54,993 bases of DNA from a virus. The stretch lies in IMG/VR virus record IMGVR_UViG_3300010883_000037, positions 1 through 54,993 of that record; one strand, written 5' to 3'. Below the pieces are notes generated by a model, which was not told the DNA's origin, did not search any database, and saw only the letters and a list, made by a program, of their open reading frames with translations. Numbering within the stretch: position 1 is the stretch's first letter; each line of letters starts with the position of its first letter. Shown in pieces: positions 1 through 7,530 of the stretch. The position numbers and the translations under genes are program-made.

Positions 1-576
1 ATACTGTAGCTTGTGAATATCGCCCAACATCACAAAATCGTAGCCCTTGAAAAATTCTACATCAACTTCACCTTCGATATCCCAGTTAATATCTGTAGTT
101 GATCCATTTACCCCGCCATGGAAAGTTGCAATATTAATTTCGCCCGGTACAGGTTTAACATTCTCCCATAACTCCTCATCAAAACAAGAAAAGACACACC
201 AATTATATCCCGGTATGCCTGTTGGGTAAGTGCCAGAGTCTTTATACAAAAATAAGTTGTCGTGTGCGAGGGCATTAATAATTGGTGAAATAGCATCTTG
301 ACGATGCTTGTTCATTATTAAGCCATCATGGTTTCCCAGAATGATGTGTGTAGGACAGATGTCTGCCATTTGAGTAAACCACCAACTAAGGCAGTCAATT
401 AACTCTGGCGATATTCCTTGCGTCTTAGAATGAACTATGTCGCCGCCTATAAAAATGGCGTCAGGTTCTAAAGACTTCACCTGCTCAAACATTTGAGTAA
501 ATGATTCTCTATACTCGTCGTGTCTTGTTAAGCCTCTCCAGTGTATATCACTGAGATGCACGCACTTAAAACTCAT
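1..576 (-). CDS. SbcD/Mre11-like (T4 gp47-type) recombination nuclease, 3' part missing
   Basis: The gene begins at ATG 576 and runs off the left edge, so only the first 192 residues are visible. The metallophosphoesterase signature motifs are in order: SDIH (residues 9-12), GGD with a following His (44-49), GNHD (81-84), HGG (153-155) and GDIHK (185-189). These are the metal-binding residues of Mre11/SbcD nucleases. In T4, gp47 pairs with the ATPase gp46 to process DNA ends for recombination-dependent replication, and the same role is inferred here. An AGGAG sequence at 583-587 lies 6 bases upstream and overlaps the stop codon of the primase gene, so the two are probably translationally coupled. 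The gp46/SbcC partner is not in the window and could lie beyond the left edge. A generic phage phosphoesterase is the alternative, but the motif spacing favours SbcD/gp47. Confidence 0.85.
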   Translation of the reverse strand, partial: MSFKCVHLSDIHWRGLTRHDEYRESFTQMFEQVKSLEPDAIFIGGDIVHSKTQGISPELIDCLSWWFTQMADICPTHIILGNHDGLIMNKHRQDAISPIINALAHDNLFLYKDSGTYPTGIPGYNWCVFSCFDEELWENVKPVPGEINIATFHGGVNGSTTDINWDIEGEVDVEFFKGYDFVMLGDIHKLQY

Positions 577-585
577 CCATAACTC

Positions 586-1560
586 CTAGATTACTGTCCC
601 GCTCCGGATGCTAGATATCAAGTTATACAGCCGATCTTCCACAAACCAATTTTGTGCTGAGCTTCTAATGGCTGAGAACTCTTTGAGCGACATGTCGCCG
701 ACATCTTTATTTTCCGGTATCGCTGCCATTCTTACAGAGATTCCGTACGATGATAGCATTTTAGCAATTTCATGAGACTTTTTTTGTGCGTCGGGATCTA
801 ACGCTACAACAGTCGGTGTTTGATTTACAACTATTTTCTTGAATAGCAGCGAGTCTATAGATAAGTGTGACCCCAGCAAACATGTAGAGTTCACATCACA
901 CTTGACTAAGTCAAAAGGGCCCTCAACCAAGGCTAGTTCTTTAGACCAATCAATGTTGATATCATTAAACACAACAGAGACTTTCGGCACACTAGCATTA
1001 ATGTACTTCATTCCGTTCGACTCATCAATTGATCTCCCAGAATAATAATTTAGACTTCCCTCCTCATCAAAAGAAGGAATAATCACTCTGCGACGGAATC
1101 TGCCAGTTGTACAAGTTCCCATACGATAATGCCATAGATCTCTTGCGCCAAGACCTCTCGTCTTGCAATAAGCTAGAGCAGCCCTGATATCAGGGTCACG
1201 TGCTTTCCCGATCATGGGCCCGAGAAGCTTAAACCCAGCGGGTATTTTAATTTTCGCTTCAACTTCAACTTCTTCTACATCATCAGAAAATAGCCTTGCG
1301 GCTTTACCTGTTAACTTCTTAATATCATCTAATCGAGACGGTGCGTATTTCTTATAAAGAGAGGTAAGCGACCGACCCTTAAGACCACACACCCAGCAAT
1401 GAAATCTTCCGTCATCTAAACGAATGACTAGCTTTTTCTTGCCAGAATTTGACTTACCACATTTGGGACACTTCACAGAGGCATTAATTTTATCTCTGCT
1501 TAGTTCGACTGCGCCGAATGTGTGTCTTAGTATTGATACTTTTTCAGATATAGTTGTCAT
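586..1560 (-). CDS. DnaG-type DNA primase (zinc ribbon plus TOPRIM)
   Basis: This 324-residue protein has the layout of a compact phage primase. An N-terminal zinc ribbon has CPKC (31-34) and HCWVC (54-58). A basic region (about 150-176, FRRRVIIPSFD and a GRS motif) matches the RNA-polymerase core of DnaG. A TOPRIM domain has EGPFD (203-207), DPD (245-247) and KDVGD (275-279). It would make RNA primers for lagging-strand synthesis, and its length is close to T4 gp61. I place the start at ATG 1560. The frame can be extended one codon to TTG 1563, but nothing favours it. No Shine-Dalgarno is visible, unlike most genes here. A sigma70-like promoter sits directly upstream, with its predicted transcription start at about the start codon. 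No helicase domain is fused, so a separate helicase must be elsewhere. Confidence 0.88.
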   Translation of the reverse strand: MTTISEKVSILRHTFGAVELSRDKINASVKCPKCGKSNSGKKKLVIRLDDGRFHCWVCGLKGRSLTSLYKKYAPSRLDDIKKLTGKAARLFSDDVEEVEVEAKIKIPAGFKLLGPMIGKARDPDIRAALAYCKTRGLGARDLWHYRMGTCTTGRFRRRVIIPSFDEEGSLNYYSGRSIDESNGMKYINASVPKVSVVFNDINIDWSKELALVEGPFDLVKCDVNSTCLLGSHLSIDSLLFKKIVVNQTPTVVALDPDAQKKSHEIAKMLSSYGISVRMAAIPENKDVGDMSLKEFSAIRSSAQNWFVEDRLYNLISSIRSGTVI

Positions 1561-1567
1561 CAAAACA

Positions 1568-1597
1568 ATTATATACCAGACTGTATCTAATGTTCAA
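1568..1597 (-). promoter_or_regulatory. Sigma70-like promoter before the primase gene
   Basis: On the minus strand a TTGAAC -35 element (1597-1592) and a perfect TATAAT -10 element (1573-1568) are separated by 18 bases. The -35 box overlaps the stop codon of the RuvC-like gene. Transcription would begin near 1561, immediately before the primase ATG at 1560, giving a leaderless or nearly leaderless message. The motif is seen directly; its activity is inferred. Confidence 0.5.
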
Positions 1598-2166
1598 GTT
1601 AAGAGACCTGCTCGGGCGATCACGTAGGCATCAGTCATATCGTACGTACGAGGGTCTAAAATAACCTGCCCTTTTCGGGGCCCAGATTTCATAGTCTTCA
1701 TGGGCCATTGCTGTGCATGTTCAATTTGTGTAAGGTCTTTGTCAACCCAGTCGAAAACCTGCTCTTTTGTGGGCTTACCACCGTTTCTCTTCTTAATGAG
1801 CTTAATGCCTATAGACTTTCGTGCTGAATTAACATTCAAAAAGATGGGTGGTATTTCGAAAACCTGCTCACTTAAATACGATACGATACCGTTGAATCTA
1901 GCTAATGTCGCCAGAGTTTTTGCTGAGCTTAAACCGGTCTTAAATGTCTGCAAGTTTTCTTCAATATAGATCACATCAATTTTGTGTTGTCCATTGATCA
2001 TCTGGAGGGCCTCTAAGACCTCCTGAGCCTTGCTGTAAGAACCGGAAAGCTTACTAAGGGGTATAAACCCAAGTTCAATGCACGAAACATTCTGCGTACC
2101 ATTCTGATGAATGACGCACCAACCAGTACAGGATGTGGAAATATCTAGCCCGAGTGCTATACTCAT
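1594..2166 (-). CDS. RuvC-like Holliday junction resolvase / RNase H-fold nuclease
   Basis: This 190-residue protein opens with the RNase H-fold strand GLDIS (catalytic Asp8) followed by CTGW. It continues with YIEEN (Glu69/Glu70) and ends with DMTDAYV (Asp176, Asp179). This Asp-Glu-Asp arrangement is the RuvC catalytic set for metal-dependent cleavage of branched DNA. In a phage it would resolve recombination and replication intermediates before packaging, the job done by endonuclease VII (gp49) in T4. The start codon overlaps the stop of the preceding structural gene by one base (TAATG), and GAGGAT upstream is a plausible ribosome-binding site. It is the first non-structural gene after the virion genes. 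A RuvC-fold nuclease of other specificity is possible. Confidence 0.82.
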   Translation of the reverse strand: MSIALGLDISTSCTGWCVIHQNGTQNVSCIELGFIPLSKLSGSYSKAQEVLEALQMINGQHKIDVIYIEENLQTFKTGLSSAKTLATLARFNGIVSYLSEQVFEIPPIFLNVNSARKSIGIKLIKKRNGGKPTKEQVFDWVDKDLTQIEHAQQWPMKTMKSGPRKGQVILDPRTYDMTDAYVIARAGLLT

Positions 2167-5100
2167 TAAAAATCTATCCTCATTCTAAATAGATAACCGT
2201 CAGAGTCGCGTTTTACACTTGGTTGAGCAAGATTTGCTCTGGCAATCACATTAAGATTCTCGTCATGTAAGTTAATGCCGGTAATGTAAGTAAACTGATC
2301 AGCGTTCTCTGTATCATGAGAAGTGGGCGCGTATGGCTTCCAGTTAGGATTAGATGATGAATTCACATTTCCCTTGGGGCATGGAATATTAACTTCTAAT
2401 ACATGAATGTTGTGTTCACCCTCAAATTGGAGGTTCCATTCATCTTTTCCAAAGAATGGGATGTTTGGTGACTTGATAACTGTAATACCTTCTTCGTAGA
2501 GCACTGCACCGACAGCATTCCATTTAGCATGCGGGCCCTCGCAATCTGCTCTATAGAGGCCACCTTGACCGTTGTCCCGGAGCTTCATTTTTACCGCTCC
2601 GCCGGAGCCAGTCAAGTTAGGGTCTTGTATTACATAAGTGTTGGGACGAATTCTATTTCCGTAGAAAAGATTAGAAGCATCAAAGAAGGCAACCTCATTG
2701 GACGAGTTATCTCGGGTTCTATTAAGAATAGTCAGTATGCTTCCCGGGGCTACTCCAGGTTCTTCTGGGCTGGAGCCTTCTAACTCGTTTAGAATTGTGC
2801 CCCTTGTATTGCTTGTTATGTCAATTAAACCTTCTGGTAATGAAGCTGTACTAACCATGTCGTTAAGAGTGATAAATCCATAGTTTCTAGTGCCAAAGTC
2901 ATTAACAAATTTATCTGTGTCGCTACCAGACAGGGGATTTAGAGAAACTACACCTGACGCTAACAACTCAAAGCCTGGCGAGAATTTTCCATTATCATTA
3001 GGCAGCACCGTTAGATTTCTTTTTCTAAGCGAAGGGCGTCTGTAGAGGAAAGTATTTGCTAGAAGAGCCTCTGACTCTTGTGTGGGTATTTCAGAAGATG
3101 TTAGATGGAATAAACGAGGATAGGTTCCTAAGACAAACTCTCTAGTAAAGTTAGGTACATTCAATTCTCGGCCGCCGATGCCAAAAGACATAGCAACGTT
3201 AAATGGGTCGTTTGTAATTGCTCGTGTAGACTGGAAGGGCGTTTGTAATACAGCACGCTCTTTAGACTCTTTGACAAAATAAGGCGGCAAATAGAATATC
3301 AAGTCTGCCGGCAAGACCGTAAGCCCTTGTTTAGACCCGGTTATAATTGTTGAAAGATCTTTGTATGAATTCCACACCCTAAGCTCATGTACTTCGGCAT
3401 TAAGAGGATGATCAAATTCATACTTTGCCTCATTAGGGTCAATATGCGTCGATTCTTGAGATGCACCATCCGGGCCGCCTGAATTAGCTCCGAAGAAACT
3501 AACTACACCATTTTCATAAGCAGCATTAACATTGAAAAACTGGGCTGTGAGAGCAGCACTACCGAGACCAAGCCTATCTGAATCTTGATTACCATCAAAG
3601 TAGTTGCCAATAAACAGGGCATCTGGATCACCATGCGGCGGCTCGAAGGACTGGGGCATTATGGATGCTGAAGGTATCGTAAATGTTGCATCTTGATTTC
3701 CGTCAATTGCAAAGTATCCCTTTCCATCGTTGACTGTTTTTCCGCCCCAAGATATAGCAACATGATGCCAATTATTCCGCTTAAGAGCATTATCAGATGT
3801 CAAATAGACATGTGACTGATCTTTGACTGTATTATCACCAGTCCATTTTGATGGTACTGTAAGCGATGCAACGCGGTGGTCGTTTTTGGGCGTCAAGCTA
3901 CATGAAGTCGGCATAATATCAGCTGACTGGCCCAGCTGCAAAAGTATTCTGTATTTGTCCGGATACCCGTTGATATCTTTAGAACTGCCTGTGACTAAAG
4001 ATACTGCGTATGAAGATGATAGATGAAAGAGCGTTCCGGCTTTCATTGGTGTGTTAGGTTGATCTGTAGTATATCTCGGATTTATCCAAAATTCGAATGT
4101 AAATGCGCCGGGAGAAGAGTATGGAAACTTGTCCGGGTCGAGTGTTTGTGCGGAGCCTGTTTGACATGGGTATATTAAAACCGATGTTGAAGGCACGTCA
4201 GATGAAGTAAAGAAATTTAGTGTATGATAGTTGGGATATGCCCAATGACAGCTGGAATACACATTTCTATAGTGAGGAAATAGAATATTCTTTACTACTC
4301 TTTTCCGCCCTGTGTCTTTAGTATCCTGAAAAGACGGTTCGAATCGAACTACTTCAACTCTTTTCTGCCTAACAGGCGAAGCAGACGACGAATTAACTAG
4401 AGAGACATATTCTTCCATGCCTTGAGAGATATTCATCCCTCCTGACACGTATCTTTTTCTTACATCAATGTCCACATCAGCTAGAGCCCAATGATCATAA
4501 TTTGCGCCACTATACTTCTTCTGAATCCATCTAAAATACCATGGGCCTGCATCTGACCAATTTGCTTCTATCGATGCAGTAACTGGCGTGATTACGCCTG
4601 CTGTAGTTTGGGCAACAGAATGAGAGTGTATAAGACTCCAGTCATCAGCTAGTCCGGACTTGCTTCTTTCGAAATATAAAACTTCACCACCACCCCCGGA
4701 AGACGCTGGATCTTCTGGGATGTTGGTCATCAAGTCTGCAGTTCCTTGCTGTCCGCCTGGACGAATAGAACCACTGTACATATATGTGTATCTTATCTCA
4801 ACATCGGGTAGAAATTTTCTATCATCGTATGTCCCACCGTAAGAATTACTGGTAACAAGATACCGAGACGGTGGGGAATCACCTTCTGAGGCTGCATTAG
4901 TATAGCTTAGATCTTCAGAATCTATTTGTCCTGCTTCCCCAGTACCACGAAATACCAACATCATCGATGGGTAGGGCTTAAGATAGTCGCCGTTTGGGGC
5001 CCTTAATTGGGCATCTTTTCCCACCTTCATTAATGATGCAGTGCTAAAATATGACCAGTCCATGAAATCAGATTTACTTAGACTATTAGATCCAGTATAA

Positions 5101-5390
5101 AAGCTTGATGTCACAGAAGCTGTCGTATAAAATACAGACTGATTTGTGGCAGTACTAGGGCTTGTATCACGGATGACACTAACCCTTAGGTCTTCGATAT
5201 CAGCTATACCGAATGAGTCGGCACCGTAGTCTTCTAGCGGTGCTGCTTCCTTTTCAATAGTGCTGGCACGAGAGAAAATCTTGAGAGACCCTGTCGTTCC
5301 GCCATTTGATGACGAAGAAAACGTCCGAAATGGGTTTGCGGTGAGGGTAAAGTGCTCAAGGTTGTCTATTGTGATCGGTATAATTGCCAT
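2166..5390 (-). CDS. Large virion protein with reelin-like motif, LamG domain and conserved C-terminal signature
   Basis: This is a 1074-residue beta-rich protein with no signal peptide. Residues about 230-310 form a module ending in the reelin-like pattern RWIQKKYSG...DHWALADV (286-306). Residues about 425-680 look like a LamG/concanavalin-type jelly-roll: FTFEFWI (430-436), WHHVAISW (541-548) and a closing HELRVWN strand (668-674). The last ~40 residues carry INLHDENLNVIARANLAQP, ending in RMRIDF, a signature shared with the neighbouring 416-residue protein. This suggests a virion surface or tail-associated protein; LamG folds often bind carbohydrate, but the ligand here is unknown. The Shine-Dalgarno before ATG 5390 is weak (GGCGG), and an in-frame stop just upstream leaves this as the only start. 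Confidence 0.72.
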   Translation of the reverse strand: MAIIPITIDNLEHFTLTANPFRTFSSSSNGGTTGSLKIFSRASTIEKEAAPLEDYGADSFGIADIEDLRVSVIRDTSPSTATNQSVFYTTASVTSSFYTGSNSLSKSDFMDWSYFSTASLMKVGKDAQLRAPNGDYLKPYPSMMLVFRGTGEAGQIDSEDLSYTNAASEGDSPPSRYLVTSNSYGGTYDDRKFLPDVEIRYTYMYSGSIRPGGQQGTADLMTNIPEDPASSGGGGEVLYFERSKSGLADDWSLIHSHSVAQTTAGVITPVTASIEANWSDAGPWYFRWIQKKYSGANYDHWALADVDIDVRKRYVSGGMNISQGMEEYVSLVNSSSASPVRQKRVEVVRFEPSFQDTKDTGRKRVVKNILFPHYRNVYSSCHWAYPNYHTLNFFTSSDVPSTSVLIYPCQTGSAQTLDPDKFPYSSPGAFTFEFWINPRYTTDQPNTPMKAGTLFHLSSSYAVSLVTGSSKDINGYPDKYRILLQLGQSADIMPTSCSLTPKNDHRVASLTVPSKWTGDNTVKDQSHVYLTSDNALKRNNWHHVAISWGGKTVNDGKGYFAIDGNQDATFTIPSASIMPQSFEPPHGDPDALFIGNYFDGNQDSDRLGLGSAALTAQFFNVNAAYENGVVSFFGANSGGPDGASQESTHIDPNEAKYEFDHPLNAEVHELRVWNSYKDLSTIITGSKQGLTVLPADLIFYLPPYFVKESKERAVLQTPFQSTRAITNDPFNVAMSFGIGGRELNVPNFTREFVLGTYPRLFHLTSSEIPTQESEALLANTFLYRRPSLRKRNLTVLPNDNGKFSPGFELLASGVVSLNPLSGSDTDKFVNDFGTRNYGFITLNDMVSTASLPEGLIDITSNTRGTILNELEGSSPEEPGVAPGSILTILNRTRDNSSNEVAFFDASNLFYGNRIRPNTYVIQDPNLTGSGGAVKMKLRDNGQGGLYRADCEGPHAKWNAVGAVLYEEGITVIKSPNIPFFGKDEWNLQFEGEHNIHVLEVNIPCPKGNVNSSSNPNWKPYAPTSHDTENADQFTYITGINLHDENLNVIARANLAQPSVKRDSDGYLFRMRIDF
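4473..4541 (-). other. Reelin-like motif in the 1074-residue virion protein
   Basis: This segment encodes residues 284-306, with a WYFRWIQKK strand followed by DHWALADV. The same pattern occurs in the 3561-residue protein (34411-34482) and the 1791-residue protein (43570-43640). It resembles the RFRWIQ...WAIDHV pattern of animal reelin repeats, known to me from family knowledge. Homology is not proven. Confidence 0.5.
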
Positions 5391-5420
5391 GTGCCGCCGT
5401 CATCTTGTTCATAATCCATT

Positions 5421-6671
5421 TTAGAAGTCTAGGCGAACACGGAATGTAACATCCCGCTCGTCATTCTTCTCAATGGGCCTTGAAAGTTTTGCGACAGCTA
5501 GCAAATTACCAAATTCATCATGTAAACCGATAGTTGTTGGGAACGAGAATGATCTTTGCGAATCTTCCTGTCCCGCGTCGATGACTCGAAGCCGTCCGGA
5601 CGCGTTGGTATAGGTCGGATTTGTAGAGTAGTTAAACTCATCAGCAGTTGCACGGCAAAACACTAGAGTCGAGTTGATTGTTGTTACATTCTGAAACGTC
5701 ATTGCTGTTAATGTACCGGATGAGAATCTCGATGAAGCAATATGATCTGTGACATCGTCAATAGACGCTGATACCAAAAAGTCTGGAATGTACTTTGCCT
5801 CTGGGTTTCCTGAGGAGGGATGGCCCACGATCATAGTGCCCGTAGGTAGTGTCCCATCGGGTGAATAGGCATTCATCGCATCGATTGTGCCTGACACATG
5901 CTGGGATCCAGAGATTATTTTGTTAAGGTCAAATACACATGTGCCCTGATCGTAAAAAATCAGTCCAACTCGTCGAGCAGTATTAGTTGCTGCAACAATA
6001 TTTGCAACGTCTCCTCCGAACGTTCTTCTAGTATTCGTTGCTGCACCGATATCTGTAAAGATAACAGAGCCTGACTCACTGGTAACGTTGAGGGTCGGAC
6101 GTGCAGGTGCAGTTGTGACTTCATGACGAGACATAGTTCCTGTCTCGTAGAACCTCATTGCAAATGTTTCTTTCTTTATTTTGTCTCTTGCAAATAGTCG
6201 CTTGAACGAAACAAAGAGCGCGTTATCGATTCTATTAGTTGTATCTGCGTCTCCAAAGGGAGCAGAAAAAGAAGAATCTGAGTCACCTAAAAGATTTTTA
6301 GCAAACTGTCTATAAACGTCTACCTTCTCTCTCATCTGCACAGAAGAAGACGCAAAAAGAAGCTTTCCTGCTGAGTCTTTACCCGTTGAGGCATTCTGAA
6401 CAGTTGTACCTGATTCAAAAAGACCCATGGTGACATCAAAGATGGGATTAGCAGTCTGGAGTGTATAATCTTGATCATACACAGTCTGGAATAGCGATGA
6501 CGTTACTCCTGGCCCTACACCACCCGTAACGTATACTTGATAAGTTCTTCTAGTAGCAGACCCAGAAACATCCTCTTGGATGATGTCTACTAACTGATTT
6601 AGCGTTGAGCGTCTAACTTTAATATCTTCTGGGGATATCCGCTTAAAGCTACCACCTGTAAGTTGTGCCAT
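5421..6671 (-). CDS. Virion structural protein with conserved C-terminal signature
   Basis: This 416-residue protein has no enzymatic motif. An N-terminal segment (SLFQTVYDQDYTLQTANP, about residues 59-76) and the C-terminal run IGLHDEFGNLLAVAKLSRP, ending in FRVRLDF, look like conserved structural signatures. The C-terminal run, and an upstream VGLIFYDQG...FNYSTNP region, align with VGAVLYEEG...NSSSNP in the next gene (2166-5390), so the two proteins share a C-terminal domain. A clear GAGGAAA ribosome-binding site precedes ATG 6671. It lies in a run of virion genes and is most likely a tail or baseplate-associated component. The exact role is unknown. Confidence 0.65.
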   Translation of the reverse strand: MAQLTGGSFKRISPEDIKVRRSTLNQLVDIIQEDVSGSATRRTYQVYVTGGVGPGVTSSLFQTVYDQDYTLQTANPIFDVTMGLFESGTTVQNASTGKDSAGKLLFASSSVQMREKVDVYRQFAKNLLGDSDSSFSAPFGDADTTNRIDNALFVSFKRLFARDKIKKETFAMRFYETGTMSRHEVTTAPARPTLNVTSESGSVIFTDIGAATNTRRTFGGDVANIVAATNTARRVGLIFYDQGTCVFDLNKIISGSQHVSGTIDAMNAYSPDGTLPTGTMIVGHPSSGNPEAKYIPDFLVSASIDDVTDHIASSRFSSGTLTAMTFQNVTTINSTLVFCRATADEFNYSTNPTYTNASGRLRVIDAGQEDSQRSFSFPTTIGLHDEFGNLLAVAKLSRPIEKNDERDVTFRVRLDF

Positions 6672-6700
6672 TTGTTTCCTCTACCTCACATAAACTAATA

Positions 6701-7417
6701 CTAAGACGACGGTCTAGTAATTGTAACGTTAAAATCTTTTCTAAAACCTGACTGATCACCGATGATTGAAACAACCGCGCTAATCGTATTCTTATTGCCC
6801 AGATTGCCATATATCGTAAAGATAGTGTCATCTAGTCCGGACTGCAAAGCCATAGTGAACTCTACAATAGCACCGTTCTTTGTGTTTGTACTAGTTCTTT
6901 GAACTGTGTAAGATGCTACTCTTGTTGAAGACTCAATATTAAAGGGAGTCTTGTTTTGAACTGTAACAAATCTATCAGGAACTGTTACAGTGAATGATGT
7001 ATCTGATACACCATCTGGGATTTTCGTTTCCCCTTCGATCGTTTGCTCAAACACAACACGACGTGTTGTATTAGTCGTCGTCGTGAACGGCACAACGTTG
7101 CCAGACAATCCGGAGGTACCTTCAATTGAAACCTTGGGAAGTCGTACAACAGTAGGATCGGGTAAACTAAGCATCCGATGCTTTTGTGCGATACTTGATT
7201 GTGTCTGGGCTTCAAAAATCGGTGTATTCTTAATGATTTTTTCTTTGCCTACAGTTCTACCAAACTTCTCAATTATTGTATAGTCAACTTCATCGTCTGA
7301 AAGCGAGAAAAACGCTATCCGGAAGTCACCCTTATTGGCGGCCAAAAACTCTCGGCCTGTGTCTGTTAAAACTGCGTCGACGATAATATTATTTGTAGAG
7401 TGGTCTAGAAAACCCAT
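6701..7417 (-). CDS. Virion protein with 'LTDxGR' N-terminal module
   Basis: This 238-residue protein starts MGFLD and continues VDAVLTDTGREFLA, then DFRIAFFSLSDDEVDYT. The same framework (LD, ILITDEGKRQA, KIHYATFTD) begins the 315-residue protein at 16125-17072, so the two share an N-terminal module of about 45 residues. The C-terminal half (about 140-238) is Thr/Val-rich and beta-like. The start is ATG 7417, with AGGGGTG as ribosome-binding site. It sits downstream of the longest intergenic gap in the window. A structural role is inferred from context. Confidence 0.6.
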   Translation of the reverse strand: MGFLDHSTNNIIVDAVLTDTGREFLAANKGDFRIAFFSLSDDEVDYTIIEKFGRTVGKEKIIKNTPIFEAQTQSSIAQKHRMLSLPDPTVVRLPKVSIEGTSGLSGNVVPFTTTTNTTRRVVFEQTIEGETKIPDGVSDTSFTVTVPDRFVTVQNKTPFNIESSTRVASYTVQRTSTNTKNGAIVEFTMALQSGLDDTIFTIYGNLGNKNTISAVVSIIGDQSGFRKDFNVTITRPSS

Positions 7418-7530
7418 GTGTCACCCCTGCTTTGCCTCAATTAAATATATTGCTCTATTGCTTACCGGTAAATACGAATTTATCATTTACGGTTCTTTAT
7501 TTCTAAATGTCTTGTTTGAGAAGAAATTTA
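7418..7530. other. 113-base intergenic region with imperfect hairpin and repeated TGATAAATT
   Basis: This is the longest gap between genes. On the minus strand it contains an imperfect hairpin (7464-7493): ACCGTAAAT pairs with ATTTACCGGT, with one bulged G and an 11-base loop. The sequence TGATAAATT occurs at 7533-7525 and again at 7485-7477; the first copy overlaps the upstream stop codon. TGATAAATT loosely resembles the T4-type late promoter core TATAAATA. There is no U-tract on the minus strand after the hairpin, so it is not a standard terminator. A promoter or RNA-processing site is possible. Confidence 0.3.

Noticed and set aside
5391-5420. Short frame beginning ATG 5419 before the 1074-residue gene
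   Set aside because: It has only 17 codons, overlaps the next start out of frame, and has no convincing ribosome-binding site.
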